Positions 7,481-15,989 of a DNA stretch of 55,289 nt are shown piece by piece. Every line of letters begins with the position of its first letter. The stretch's first letter is position 1. A program made the position numbers and the translations under genes. This DNA comes from Ardenticatenaceae bacterium (GTDB lineage: Bacteria; Chloroflexota; Anaerolineae; Promineifilales; Promineifilaceae). Under the pieces are notes generated by a model. That model was not told the origin of the DNA. It ran no database searches and saw only the letters and a list, made by a program, of their open reading frames with translations. The stretch spans positions 1 through 55,289 of the forward strand of contig JACKBT010000031.1 of the NCBI GenBank assembly GCA_020634415.1, read 5' to 3'.

Positions 7481-8794
7481 ATGAAACGACAAATCTCCCT
7501 TCTGGCCCTCCTTTTTTTGCTAAGTTTATGGATTAGCCGCCTCACTGCGGCGGCCAATGGCAGTGAGCCACAAGCCTATTTACCCTTTCTCACCAAAAGC
7601 GAGGCACCGCCAGAGCCAATGGTCGAGTTCCGCGCCTTGTGGGTAACACGTTTTGAATGGACGGCCGATCCCACCCCCGCCAAAATAGACGAGATCGTCA
7701 ACAACGCCGCCTACGCTGGCTTCAACGTCATCCTCTTCCAGGTGCGCGGCGAAGCCGATGCCCTCTACCAGTCTGACCTTGAACCCTGGTCACGCTATCT
7801 GACAGGCACATTAGGCCAAGACCCCGGTTGGGATCCTTTAGCCTACATGATTGACAAAGCCCATGCCCAGGACATACAGGTTCATGCCTATTTCAACGTC
7901 TACCCCGTCTGGCTGGGCTGCGACCCACCGCCCGCAGACACCACACCCCAACACTTCTATTACCAACTTATTCAGGCTCATGGCACAAGCGGTGGGCAAA
8001 ACAACGGCCTGCAATGGACAACCTCCTACCAAACAGATTGTGGCAGCTACCAGCGAGCCACCCCCGCCTCCATCTTTGGCGATGATCATTATCTGGCTGT
8101 CGCGGCTGATTTGGTGACGCGGTACGACATAGATGGGCTGCATCTCGACCATATTCGCTACGGGGGCGCGGCCAATTCCTGCGATCCTGTCAGTGAGTTG
8201 GCCTATGGCACAAACTGCTTTGGTGATAACGGCCAGATGAACTACACTGACTGGCAGCGGGCGCAGGTGAATGGCACGGTGTATAAATTCTTCAACGAAA
8301 TTGTGCCGATGAAGGAGAATTTTTGGCTGTCAGCGGCCGTTTGGCCCATTTACATCAATAAACCAGAATGGGGCTGGCCCAGTACCACCGAAGGCTATTA
8401 TGATTATTATCAGGACTCGAAAGCCTGGGTGCGTGATGGGTACATTCACGCCATTTCGCCGATGATTTACCCGGTGCAGTTCAACTGCCCCTATGATGGT
8501 TTTTGGACACAGGCCAGATGGGAGACGTTGGTGATGGATTTTCAGGCGGGGGCCAACGGCCGTTACATCTTCCCAGGCATTGGTGCTGGCTACTGTGACT
8601 TTGCCGAAATCGAAGCCCGCATCAACATGGCCCGCGCCATCGGCACGGGCGGGCAGGCCATATTTTCCTACAGCAGTTTGTTGAGCAATGGTTATTTTGA
8701 TGATTTAGCCGAGGGGCCGTACCGGGAAACGGCCGTTGTCCCCCCACTCCCCACCATGCCCGCCACCTTTGAAAGCATCCAACCCCATAAGTAA
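7481..8794 (+). CDS. secreted GHL10-like glycoside hydrolase family protein (DUF187/YngK-like)
   Basis: From the ATG at 7481 the 437-residue product has a signal peptide (MKRQISLLALLFLLSLWI) and then a short proline-rich segment containing AYLPFLTK. The rest matches the GHL10 (former DUF187) TIM-barrel family: FRALWVTRFEW, NVILFQVRGEADALY, VHAYFNVYP, DGLHLDHIRYGG and SPMIYP. The family is thought to act on polysaccharides, but specificities are largely unknown. An upstream in-frame start at 7361 would overlap the dihydropyrimidinase end and destroy the signal peptide, so it is rejected. CGGCCG palindromes occur near 7662, 8333, 8559 and 8731. Confidence 0.88.
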   Translation: MKRQISLLALLFLLSLWISRLTAAANGSEPQAYLPFLTKSEAPPEPMVEFRALWVTRFEWTADPTPAKIDEIVNNAAYAGFNVILFQVRGEADALYQSDLEPWSRYLTGTLGQDPGWDPLAYMIDKAHAQDIQVHAYFNVYPVWLGCDPPPADTTPQHFYYQLIQAHGTSGGQNNGLQWTTSYQTDCGSYQRATPASIFGDDHYLAVAADLVTRYDIDGLHLDHIRYGGAANSCDPVSELAYGTNCFGDNGQMNYTDWQRAQVNGTVYKFFNEIVPMKENFWLSAAVWPIYINKPEWGWPSTTEGYYDYYQDSKAWVRDGYIHAISPMIYPVQFNCPYDGFWTQARWETLVMDFQAGANGRYIFPGIGAGYCDFAEIEARINMARAIGTGGQAIFSYSSLLSNGYFDDLAEGPYRETAVVPPLPTMPATFESIQPHK

Positions 8795-8931
8795 ACCCAT
8801 TTGCCATCAATCCTGTGAAATTTCAGTAACAAACCCACCCTCAGATCCCTTATGATGGTCGTACCGCTTGACAAACAAGAGACGTTTGCCGATGATATAT
8901 CTGTTTCATCCCTTGGAACACCGAGCGACAC

Positions 8932-11643
8932 ATGAAATATCTGAGCATTCGCTGGAAACTAACAGTCCCCTTTGTACTCATTATCCTGCTCGTCATTGCA
9001 GTCCTATTACCTGTCACCAGCCGCCTCGTCAGTCGGCGCATCGAAGCCGAAGCCGACCGTCGCCTGAGCCAAAATGCCAATTCCACCGCCGCCCTCCTGG
9101 AAAACTACGAAGACCAGGCCCTGCTAAGTGCCCAATTTGTTGCCAACCTTCCCGAAGTCATCCTCGCCAACAATGATTTAGCTGCTGTCGGGCAAATTTT
9201 GGATACCCGCAAAACAGCCCTCAATCTGCAAGAACTGAGCTACTTTACGGCCGATTTCCGTCCCGGCGGTCTGCCCGCCCACTATGGCGGCCCCATCATC
9301 ACCCGCCGCCTGCAAGTAAGCGAACACACCACCCAGATTCGTGATCAGCTCGTTCAAGAAGCCATCAGCACAGGCCAGCCCACACACGGCATCGCCATCG
9401 CTCCCCAATCATCCCAAATTATCGGCGTAGCCCCCGTCATTCAAATGTATGAAGGCGGCAGCGACGACCTGATCGGTCTGGTCATGGCCGTCATTTATGT
9501 TGATGAGGGGTTCATCACCGATGTCAGCGAAATTTTGGGAGCCGATGTCGGCCTTGTCACCGAAAACGCCATCATCGCCTCCACCATTGATCCTGAAAGT
9601 GGGTACGAACTCATGCTGCAAGACAATTTCATCAGCCCCGATGGCAGCATTTCCGCCGAGAACATCACCTACGGCAACGATACTCGGATGCGACTCCTGG
9701 CCCATCCACTCGTGTTAGATGATGAACTTCAAGGCACAATTTTGGTGGCCCAGCCCATTCAAGACCTGTTTCAGGTGCAGCGTGATGTGCAAAATATTTT
9801 AATCGGCTTTGCCGTCCTCATCGCCATCACCAGTTTGGCTTTTGGCGTGGCTGTTTTCACCAGTTTTGCCCAACCCATCGTGCGCCTCATGCGAGCCACG
9901 CATCAGGTCAGTCATGGTGACCTCCATCAGCGTGTGCCTACCGAGACGCACATTTTGTTTGAAGATGAAGTCAGCGAATTGGGTGTCAATTTCAACTTGA
10001 TGACCGATAACTTGCGTGACCTGTACAACAATCTTGAGGATCGGGTGCAGGCACGGACGCGGGAGTTGGAGTTGACCTTGCGCGAATTGGGCATTGCGCG
10101 AGACCAGGCTTTGGAAGCCAATCAGGCCAAGAGCCGCTTTTTGGCTAATATGAGCCACGAATTGCGCACGCCGCTGAATGCCATCATCGGCTACAGCGAA
10201 ATGCTGCAAGAGGATGCGGAAGATTTGGGTTATGATGATTTTGTGCCGGATTTGGACAAGATTTTAAGTGCCGCCCGCCATTTATTGCAGCTTATCAATG
10301 ATATTCTGGACATCTCGAAGATTGAAGCGGGCAAGATGAAGTTATATTACGAGACCTTTGCCGTGAAGGGGATGATTGATGATGTCTTGAATACGATTAC
10401 GCCGATGGTGGCTAAGAATGACAATGAACTGCGGGTTAATTTGGACGAAGCAGGTGACATGCACGCCGATATTACGAAGGTACGGCAGGTGCTGTTTAAT
10501 TTGCTGAGTAATGCTTCTAAATTTACGCAGGCGGGAACGATTGCGCTGGATATTACGCGCACGCAGGAAAGTGGGCGCGATTGGCTGAAGTTTGAGGTGG
10601 CGGATACGGGCATTGGCATGTCGGACGAGCAGATGGAGGGTTTGTTTCAGGCGTTTAATCAGGCGGATGATTCGACGACGCGCAAGTATGGTGGTACGGG
10701 TTTGGGGCTGGTGATTAGTAAGCGTTTCTGCCAGATGATGGGGGGGGATATTACGGTGCGCAGTGAGGTGGGGGTGGGGTCTACGTTTACGGCCGTTCTC
10801 CCCGCCACGGCCATAACCACCACCGAAAGCAGTGCCAGTCTACCCAGGCCCTTGATTCCAGGCCATACTGTGCCGGTGGAACGGCCGTTAAATGTGGCGG
10901 GTGTCGTCCTCATCATTGACGACGAACCCGTCGTCCACGATCTCGTCAAATCTGTTTTAGACAAAGAAGGCTTCTTCGCCGTCTCCGCTTACACTGGCGA
11001 AGAGGGCCTTAAATTGGCCCGTGACCTCCAGCCCGATGTCATTACCCTGGACGTGATGCTGCCCGATATGGACGGCTGGGCCGTTTTGTCCCACTTAAAA
11101 GCCGATGCCCGTTTGAGCGAGATACCCGTCGTGGTCATCAGCATGATGAGCGACCAAAATACGGGTTTTGCCCTGGGGGCGGCCGAGTATATGGTCAAAC
11201 CTATTGACCGCGAGCAACTGCTGCTGGTTTTGCACCGCTATCGCTGTGCTCAGATGCCTTGTAATGTGTTGGTGGTGGAGGATGATACGAGTACGCGAGA
11301 ATTGTTACATTCTACGCTGGCAAAACATGGCTGGCAGGTGATGGAGGCGGAAAACGGCCGTATCGCCCTGAACCGAGTTGCCGAACAAAAACCAGCCCTC
11401 ATCATCCTCGACCTCATGATGCCCGAAATGGACGGCTTCGAGTTCGTCGTGCGCCTGCGCGAGCGTGAAGAGTGGCGCACTATCCCCATCATCGTCGTCA
11501 CCGCCAAAGACATCACCGACGAAGACCGACTGCGACTCAACGGCCATGTCGAGAAAACCCTGCAGAAAAGCCAATATTCACGTGACGAACTGCTGCGCGA
11601 CATCCGCGAGACCATCATCAAACGTATCCAACAGACCGCGTAA
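8932..11643 (+). CDS. hybrid sensor histidine kinase with two receiver domains
   Basis: The 903-residue membrane protein has a first transmembrane segment at about residues 14-32, an extracytoplasmic sensor region to about 285, a second membrane segment (about 288-310), HAMP and coiled coil (310-395), and the HisKA motif [14 protein letters not shown] with phospho-acceptor His409. The HATPase domain follows ([23 protein letters not shown]). Two receiver domains come next, with phospho-acceptor aspartates at about Asp707 ([13 protein letters not shown]) and Asp827 ([13 protein letters not shown]). No output domain is present, so signalling must pass to another protein. Codon choice swings abruptly at ACGGCCGTT sites near 10790 and AACGGCCGT near 11351. 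A diheme cytochrome follows 21 bases after the stop. Confidence 0.95.
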   Translation: MKYLSIRWKLTVPFVLIILLVIAVLLPVTSRLVSRRIEAEADRRLSQNANSTAALLENYEDQALLSAQFVANLPEVILANNDLAAVGQILDTRKTALNLQELSYFTADFRPGGLPAHYGGPIITRRLQVSEHTTQIRDQLVQEAISTGQPTHGIAIAPQSSQIIGVAPVIQMYEGGSDDLIGLVMAVIYVDEGFITDVSEILGADVGLVTENAIIASTIDPESGYELMLQDNFISPDGSISAENITYGNDTRMRLLAHPLVLDDELQGTILVAQPIQDLFQVQRDVQNILIGFAVLIAITSLAFGVAVFTSFAQPIVRLMRATHQVSHGDLHQRVPTETHILFEDEVSELGVNFNLMTDNLRDLYNNLEDRVQARTRELELTLRELGIARDQALEANQAKSRFLANMSHELRTPLNAIIGYSEMLQEDAEDLGYDDFVPDLDKILSAARHLLQLINDILDISKIEAGKMKLYYETFAVKGMIDDVLNTITPMVAKNDNELRVNLDEAGDMHADITKVRQVLFNLLSNASKFTQAGTIALDITRTQESGRDWLKFEVADTGIGMSDEQMEGLFQAFNQADDSTTRKYGGTGLGLVISKRFCQMMGGDITVRSEVGVGSTFTAVLPATAITTTESSASLPRPLIPGHTVPVERPLNVAGVVLIIDDEPVVHDLVKSVLDKEGFFAVSAYTGEEGLKLARDLQPDVITLDVMLPDMDGWAVLSHLKADARLSEIPVVVISMMSDQNTGFALGAAEYMVKPIDREQLLLVLHRYRCAQMPCNVLVVEDDTSTRELLHSTLAKHGWQVMEAENGRIALNRVAEQKPALIILDLMMPEMDGFEFVVRLREREEWRTIPIIVVTAKDITDEDRLRLNGHVEKTLQKSQYSRDELLRDIRETIIKRIQQTA

Positions 11644-11664
11644 TTGTTATTTCAGGAGAAGGAA

Positions 11665-12702
11665 ATGAAAAAAGCCGCCATCTTATTCACATTCATTTTT
11701 ACACTTGTTTTGCTGCCAACGGCCAATCTTGAGGCCAAAAAGGCTGGGCAGTATGATGACCCGATTCAACAGGGCGAATATATTGCCTATATTGCCGGCT
11801 GCGTAAGCTGCCATTCCCGCGAAAACCCCGAAACAGGCGAGTTTATCCCCGAAACCCTGTTCGCGGGTGGCAATCCGTTTGATTTGGGGCCACTTGGCAT
11901 TGTCTTCTCCAAAAACCTGACTTCAGACCCAGAAACGGGTCTGGGCAATTGGAGCGACGAGGAGATTAAAACGGCCGTTCGCACCGGCATCAGTCCCGAT
12001 GGCCTCCACCTCTTCCCCGTCATGCCCTACCCCCTTTACAACGGTATGGCCGAGTCCGATTTGGATGCCCTGGTCGCCTTTTTGCGCACCCTGCCTCCTG
12101 TCAACAACCCCCTGCCCCGCGATCAGATTTTGCCACCCGAAGCCCTGCCCCAACTACCCATCCGCGCCGACATCATCGCCCCCGAGCCAGCAGACACAGC
12201 CGCCCGCGCCAACTATCTCTTTGCTGGTGTCCTGCCCTGTGCCGACTGCCACACACCCATTGATCAGGAAACGGGCGCACCAATCCCCAGCCTCTACCTG
12301 AGCGGCGGACAACCATTTGAAGGCCCTTGGGGCATTATCTACGGAGGCAACATCACCCCAGACGACGAAACAGGCATTGGCACATGGTCAGATGAAGACA
12401 TCAAGCGCATTTTTCACTCAGGTGTGCGGCCAGACGGCCGTCAAGTCGTCCTCATGCCCTGGCGCGATTTCCAGCCCCTTACCGATGAGGATTTGGATGC
12501 CGTTGTCTACTACCTGCGCAACATCGTCCCCGCCGTCAACCGCGAAGTATCCGCCCCCGCCCTCAACGAAAGCTTCATCAACTACGTCGAGGTGCCCTCA
12601 AACACGCCGGCAATCGAACCAGCCAATAATGTTGTCCCAATCATCATGGTTGTGGTAGCTTTAGGGCTAATGGCGGCAGGTGCTGTTTTTGTAAGACGAT
12701 AG
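11665..12702 (+). CDS. membrane-anchored diheme cytochrome c
   Basis: The 345-residue protein starts at the ATG at 11665, preceded by AGGAGAAGG; an earlier in-frame start at 11644 has no ribosome site. It has a signal peptide, two c-type heme motifs, CVSCH (Cys46-His50) and CADCH (Cys192-His196), and a C-terminal membrane helix (IIMVVVALGLMAAGAVFV). The two halves are clearly duplicated: each carries a heme site, a GG-P-G-I stretch, a W-S-D-E segment and a DLDALV/DLDAVV segment. It resembles cytochrome subunits of periplasmic alcohol/gluconate dehydrogenases, but no dehydrogenase partner is adjacent. It probably carries electrons on the outer face of the membrane. A strong terminator follows. 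Confidence 0.88.
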   Translation: MKKAAILFTFIFTLVLLPTANLEAKKAGQYDDPIQQGEYIAYIAGCVSCHSRENPETGEFIPETLFAGGNPFDLGPLGIVFSKNLTSDPETGLGNWSDEEIKTAVRTGISPDGLHLFPVMPYPLYNGMAESDLDALVAFLRTLPPVNNPLPRDQILPPEALPQLPIRADIIAPEPADTAARANYLFAGVLPCADCHTPIDQETGAPIPSLYLSGGQPFEGPWGIIYGGNITPDDETGIGTWSDEDIKRIFHSGVRPDGRQVVLMPWRDFQPLTDEDLDAVVYYLRNIVPAVNREVSAPALNESFINYVEVPSNTPAIEPANNVVPIIMVVVALGLMAAGAVFVRR

Positions 12703-12730
12703 GAAAGACAAAAGTCTGTTACAAATCAAA

Positions 12731-12757
12731 GCCCTCTGGAAGTTCAGAGGGCTTTTT
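12731..12757 (+). terminator. Rho-independent terminator after the cytochrome gene
   Basis: GCCCTCTG, a short loop (GAAGTT), CAGAGGGC, then TTTTTTT. It ends transcription of the kinase/cytochrome group. The ribosome site of the next gene begins immediately beyond, so the downstream lipoprotein gene depends either on read-through or on a promoter hidden in this spacer. Confidence 0.9.
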
Positions 12758-12774
12758 TTATGGAGAAGGAAAAC

Positions 12775-13143
12775 ATGAAAAAAGTATTCATCTTGCTGAT
12801 TAGTTTGCTGCTAATGACTGCCTGTGCTGCTGCCGACAGCGGTGATCCCGCCGCCACCGTCGAAGCCTATTTGCAGGCCAAAGTAGATGGCGATGCCGAC
12901 ACCGTGCGCCGCCTGCTCTGCACCGAAATGGAAGCGGTGTGGGAACGAGAAGCAAGAACCTTTGAAAGTGTCAGCGGCACACGCACCGAAGACATGGCCT
13001 GCACAGCCACCGGGGATGACAAAGTGAGTTGTGACGGTAAAATTGTCGCCGTTTACGGCACGGAGGAGACAGAATTTCCCCTCGTTTCTTACCGTGTGGT
13101 ACAGGAAGATGGCGAATGGAAATGGTGCGGCGAGACGCAGTAA
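12775..13143 (+). CDS. small lipoprotein, NTF2/DUF4878-like
   Basis: The ATG at 12775 follows GGAGAAGG; the in-frame ATG at 12760 lies on the T-tract of the terminator and is rejected. The product of 122 residues has a lipoprotein signal (MKKVFILLISLLL) with lipobox MTAC, so it is likely lipid-anchored at about Cys17. The mature part (DPAATVEAYLQAKVDGDADT, then a C-terminal EDGEWKWCGE) resembles the small cone-shaped DUF4878/NTF2-like domains often found in lipoproteins of unknown role. Several cysteines after the lipobox could form disulfides. Confidence 0.8.
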   Translation: MKKVFILLISLLLMTACAAADSGDPAATVEAYLQAKVDGDADTVRRLLCTEMEAVWEREARTFESVSGTRTEDMACTATGDDKVSCDGKIVAVYGTEETEFPLVSYRVVQEDGEWKWCGETQ

Positions 13144-13194
13144 GGCGGTAATCGGTGAACGGATTACCGCTTACGGATTACCGCTTACGGAAAT

Positions 13195-13314
13195 ATGTGG
13201 CGCAAACTTTGGACGAAGGAAAATATCGCGGCGTTGGTATTGTGTATGGTGGTCATTTTGCTGCTCATCGTTACCACCAGCGACGCGCCAACGTGGATTT
13301 ATCAAGGATTTTAA
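13195..13314 (+). CDS. small single-pass membrane protein (39 residues)
   Basis: This short reading frame begins with a charged MWRKLWTKENIA, crosses the membrane in one helix (ALVLCMVVILLLIVTT) and ends SDAPTWIYQGF. It starts after the CGGTAATC-type spacer repeat and stops two bases before the ATG of the SGNH lipoprotein gene, so translation could be coupled with that gene. I know no family. The compact positive-inside helix, tight spacing and lack of stop codons support a real small gene that gene finders would overlook, possibly an accessory subunit of the downstream O-acylation cluster. No strong ribosome site is visible (GCTTACGGAAAT). Confidence 0.5.
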   Translation: MWRKLWTKENIAALVLCMVVILLLIVTTSDAPTWIYQGF

Positions 13315-13316
13315 GT

Positions 13317-14426
13317 ATGAAGCTGATCCCAGAAAAAAAGAATTTCTCCCCCAACAAATATTTAGGGATTGGCTTGATGTGGCTAACGGCCGTTCTCCTC
13401 CTCCTCACCGCCTGCCAACCCGCCCTCAGTTCACCCCCCTTACCCACCCTGGCGGCAACGGCCGTTAGCCAGGTAACTCCCCCTACAGCCACAGCCACCA
13501 TTGAAAATTCGCCCACACGCGAAGCGACCCCCACCCCTCCCCCTCCACCCCCGTCCCCTACTTCATTGACCATTTAAAATTCGCCCACAAGCGAAGCGAC
13601 CCCCTCTCCCCTACCCCCCCTCCCCACTGCCCCTCCGCCCACCCCCACCCCCCGTGCCGTCATCAACGGCATCCCCATCGAAGACATCGTCATCATCCCC
13701 CCCAACGTCCTCACCCACATGCAGCAAATCTTCGCCGAAGGGCAAGCCCTCGGCCGCAACCCCCACAACTTCTCCAAACTCGGCGACAGCGTCATCGCCA
13801 ACGGCGACTTCCTCACCCGCTTCGATGTGCGCGGCAGTTACACCCTGGGGCCTTACGAGTCGCTCCAGCCCGTCATAGACCACTTTCGCGGCTCTTGGGA
13901 GCGGTACGGCGTGGGCATGCACATCGGCCTTCGTGCCTGGGGCGTGTTCGACCCGCTTTGGGCCAACAAAGATTGGTGCGAAGCCAACGAGCATATGCTC
14001 GACTGCGAAATCCGCCTCAACAACCCCAGCGTTCTCCTCATCCACCTCGGCTCCAATGATCTCGACCCTTCCTTCGACAAGTTCATGCGCGATGTGGTGC
14101 AGCACACGCTGGATAACAAAATCATCCCCATCATCCTCACCAAAGCCGACCGCTACGAAGGCGAAGACAACCGCAACAACATCGCCCTGCGCCAAATCGC
14201 CGCCGACTTTGAAGTGCCGCTTCTAGACTTCGATGTGGTAGCGGCCACCCTGCCCAATCGCGGCATCAAAGAAGGCGACAATGTGCATCTCAGCGGCTCC
14301 AACCAATTAGACTACAGCCTGCCCGAAGTGTATGAAAAAGGGCACTCGGTTCACAACCTCACCGTCCTGTTCATGTTGGAGCGCATTTTGTACGAAGTGA
14401 TTGAACCAGGAAGCAGTAATCCGTAA
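13317..14426 (+). pseudogene. SGNH/GDSL-type lipoprotein gene interrupted by an in-frame stop
   Basis: One reading frame runs from the ATG at 13317 to the stop at 14426, broken only by TAA at 13575-13577. The first part has a lipoprotein signal ending LLLTAC and a Pro/Thr linker. The part after the stop is an SGNH hydrolase domain. The linker contains a 72-base direct duplication: ATT GAA AAT TCG CCC ACA at 13500-13517 and ATT TAA AAT TCG CCC ACA at 13572-13589. The stop therefore arose by a single G-to-T change in the second copy. Without it the protein would be a 369-residue lipoprotein. It may be a recent pseudogene, a sequencing error in a low-complexity C tract, or a read-through site. 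Confidence 0.75.
13719..14426 (+). CDS. SGNH hydrolase-like domain (downstream part of the broken gene)
   Basis: If translated separately, the first ATG after the internal stop gives 235 residues with the SGNH blocks: KLGDSVIA (block I, nucleophile Ser), LIHLGSNDLD (block III, Gly-x-Asn-Asp) and DNVHLSGS (block V Asp-x-x-His). SGNH esterases of this sort add or remove acyl groups on cell-surface polymers. In this form it lacks the lipoprotein signal, so it would stay in the cytoplasm, which argues that the full-length frame from 13317 is the original gene. The next gene encodes an MBOAT O-acyltransferase, the usual partner. No ribosome site precedes the ATG at 13719. Confidence 0.6.
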   Translation: MQQIFAEGQALGRNPHNFSKLGDSVIANGDFLTRFDVRGSYTLGPYESLQPVIDHFRGSWERYGVGMHIGLRAWGVFDPLWANKDWCEANEHMLDCEIRLNNPSVLLIHLGSNDLDPSFDKFMRDVVQHTLDNKIIPIILTKADRYEGEDNRNNIALRQIAADFEVPLLDFDVVAATLPNRGIKEGDNVHLSGSNQLDYSLPEVYEKGHSVHNLTVLFMLERILYEVIEPGSSNP

Positions 14427-14456
14427 TCGGTAATCGGTAATCGGTAAACCGATTAC
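14404..14456. repeat. CGGTAATC tandem and inverted spacer repeat
   Basis: Three to four tandem copies of CGGTAAT run through the 3' end of the SGNH gene into the spacer and are followed by the inverted copy CCGATTACG. Similar runs are found at 13144-13192 (GCGGTAATC with GATTACCGC) and 39112-39171. It is an intergenic short-repeat type that can form a hairpin. Confidence 0.6.
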
Positions 14457-14471
14457 GAATCATCCAGCAGT

Positions 14472-15989
14472 TTGACTTTCAACCTCACCACCATCCTCAT
14501 CCTCATCACGGCCGCTGTGCTGTATAACCTGCTGCCCCCACGCGGGCGGGAATGGTTTTTGTTCAGCGGCAGCATCATTGCCGTTTATGGGCTGCAGCCC
14601 TTTTTGCCCATTCGTTTTAGCGGCTTCATTCTGCCGACTGTGACGCTGTTGTTGGTAACGGCCGTCTGGCACATCACCCAAGCCCCCGCATACAAATTCA
14701 CCCGTGAAGACAAACTCACAGTGGGGCTGATGGCTGCCCTCGTCATCACCCTCTCCCTGTTCCGCTACATTCCCCCCAGCCTCAACCCCTTCGCCAATCG
14801 GCCGCCTAATCCCCTGTTTATTGTCGCTTTTGTGGGAGTCATTCTTTTACTCTGGCGGTTAAAACCACAGCAACGACTACGAAGTCGGCCTGCGCCGACT
14901 AAAGACCAGCCCGCGCAGGCGGGCTTTGTAGTCGTTGCTGCGAATTCCGATTCGCGCCGAATTCTATTCGCCCAGAATGCAGCCATTTTGCTGATTGTCT
15001 TATTGTTTATCGCTCTCAAAAGCGAACCAATGGCAGTGGGGATCGGCCGTTTCTGGCGCACCCTCACCGCCCAAGACCCCACCATCGCCAGCCACCTCGA
15101 CCTCACCTGGCTGGGCTTCTCCTACATCGCCTTCCGCCTCATCCACACCCTGCGCGATGCCCAAACCGGGCTGCTGCCCACCCTCAGCTTGCGCGAATTC
15201 ACCAGCTACGTCCTCTTCTTCCCCGCCCTCATCGCTGGCCCCATTGACCGCGCCGAACGCTTTATCCAAGATTTCCGCGCCCTGCCCACCTTCACACGCT
15301 TCGATGCCGCCCGCTTTTATCAGGCATTCACCCGCATCACCCTCGGCCTCCTCAAAAAATTCATCATCGCCGACAGTCTGGCGCAAGGGCTTGCCCTTAC
15401 GCCCCTCAGTGCAGAGCAGGCCACATCCACACCTGGTTTGTGGCTGCTGCTCTATGGCTATGCGCTGCGCCTCTACTTCGATTTTAGCGGCTACACCGAC
15501 ATTGCCATCGGCATTGGCCTGCTCTTTGGCATTGAACTGCCGGAGAATTTTAGACGGCCGTATTTCCAAACCTCCCTCACCGCCTTCTGGCAAAGCTGGC
15601 ACATCACCCTCAGCAGTTGGGTACGCTTCTACGTCTTTTCGCCACTGTCGCGCCACCTGCTGCGCCGCAAGCCACGCCCGTCACCCATCCTCATCGTCCT
15701 CATCAGCCAAAGCATCACCATGATCGTCATCGGCCTGTGGCACGGCCTCAGCCTCAACTTTTTCATCTGGGGGCTGTGGCATGGGCTGGGGCTGTTTGTG
15801 CATAAACAGTGGTCAGACAAAACGCGCCACTGGTATCGCCATATACAAAACACAACCTGGCCGCGCCGCTTGTGGACGGTAACGGCCTGGTTCCTCACCT
15901 TCCATTACGTCGTTCTCGGCTGGGTCTGGTTCCTCCTCCCCGATTTCACCCTCGCCCTCCAAACCTTCGCCAAACTCTTCGCCCTATGA
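14472..15989 (+). CDS. MBOAT family O-acyltransferase
   Basis: A multi-pass membrane protein (505 residues, about 10-12 helices) of the membrane-bound O-acyltransferase family, like AlgI/DltB/PatA, which move acyl groups across the membrane to surface polymers. Family marks are clear: SFYI-like GFSYIAFRLIHTLRD, FFPALIAGPIDRAERF, YFDFSGYTDIAIGIG, NFRRPY, FWQSWHITLSSWVRFY and the catalytic-histidine region IGLWHGLSLNFFIWGLWHG. The likely start is TTG at 14472. It sits between two SGNH proteins and overlaps the second by four bases, a typical O-acetylation operon. Unusually, a palindromic repeat element is embedded in frame at 14868-14955, between the N-terminal helices and the catalytic core. 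Confidence 0.9.
   Translation: MTFNLTTILILITAAVLYNLLPPRGREWFLFSGSIIAVYGLQPFLPIRFSGFILPTVTLLLVTAVWHITQAPAYKFTREDKLTVGLMAALVITLSLFRYIPPSLNPFANRPPNPLFIVAFVGVILLLWRLKPQQRLRSRPAPTKDQPAQAGFVVVAANSDSRRILFAQNAAILLIVLLFIALKSEPMAVGIGRFWRTLTAQDPTIASHLDLTWLGFSYIAFRLIHTLRDAQTGLLPTLSLREFTSYVLFFPALIAGPIDRAERFIQDFRALPTFTRFDAARFYQAFTRITLGLLKKFIIADSLAQGLALTPLSAEQATSTPGLWLLLYGYALRLYFDFSGYTDIAIGIGLLFGIELPENFRRPYFQTSLTAFWQSWHITLSSWVRFYVFSPLSRHLLRRKPRPSPILIVLISQSITMIVIGLWHGLSLNFFIWGLWHGLGLFVHKQWSDKTRHWYRHIQNTTWPRRLWTVTAWFLTFHYVVLGWVWFLLPDFTLALQTFAKLFAL
14868..14955. repeat. palindromic repeat element inserted in frame within the MBOAT gene
   Basis: CAGCAACGACTAC (14868-14880) and its exact reverse complement (14928-14940) enclose two further hairpins, AGTCGG-CCTGCG-CCGACT (14883-14900) and AGCCCGC-GCAG-GCGGGCT (14908-14925). 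A third inverted pair, GCGAAT/ATTCGC (14940-14955), follows. This stacked hairpin structure looks like a REP or MITE-like unit rather than protein-driven sequence. It is translated without stop into a hydrophilic loop (RLRSRPAPTKDQPAQAGF). Confidence 0.75.

Noticed and set aside
8870..8902. TTGACA followed by GATGAT/TATATC as a promoter for the hybrid kinase
   Set aside because: No -10 element of adequate quality lies at 16-18 bases from the TTGACA, so I do not list it.
10740..10748. Run of eight G in the hybrid kinase gene as a possible frameshift
   Set aside because: HATPase and receiver domains continue in the same frame on both sides, so the run is read normally.
15809..15985. Upstream extension of the second SGNH gene
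   Set aside because: The extension lies fully in the MBOAT gene in another frame; the ATGA overlap at 15986 is the natural start.
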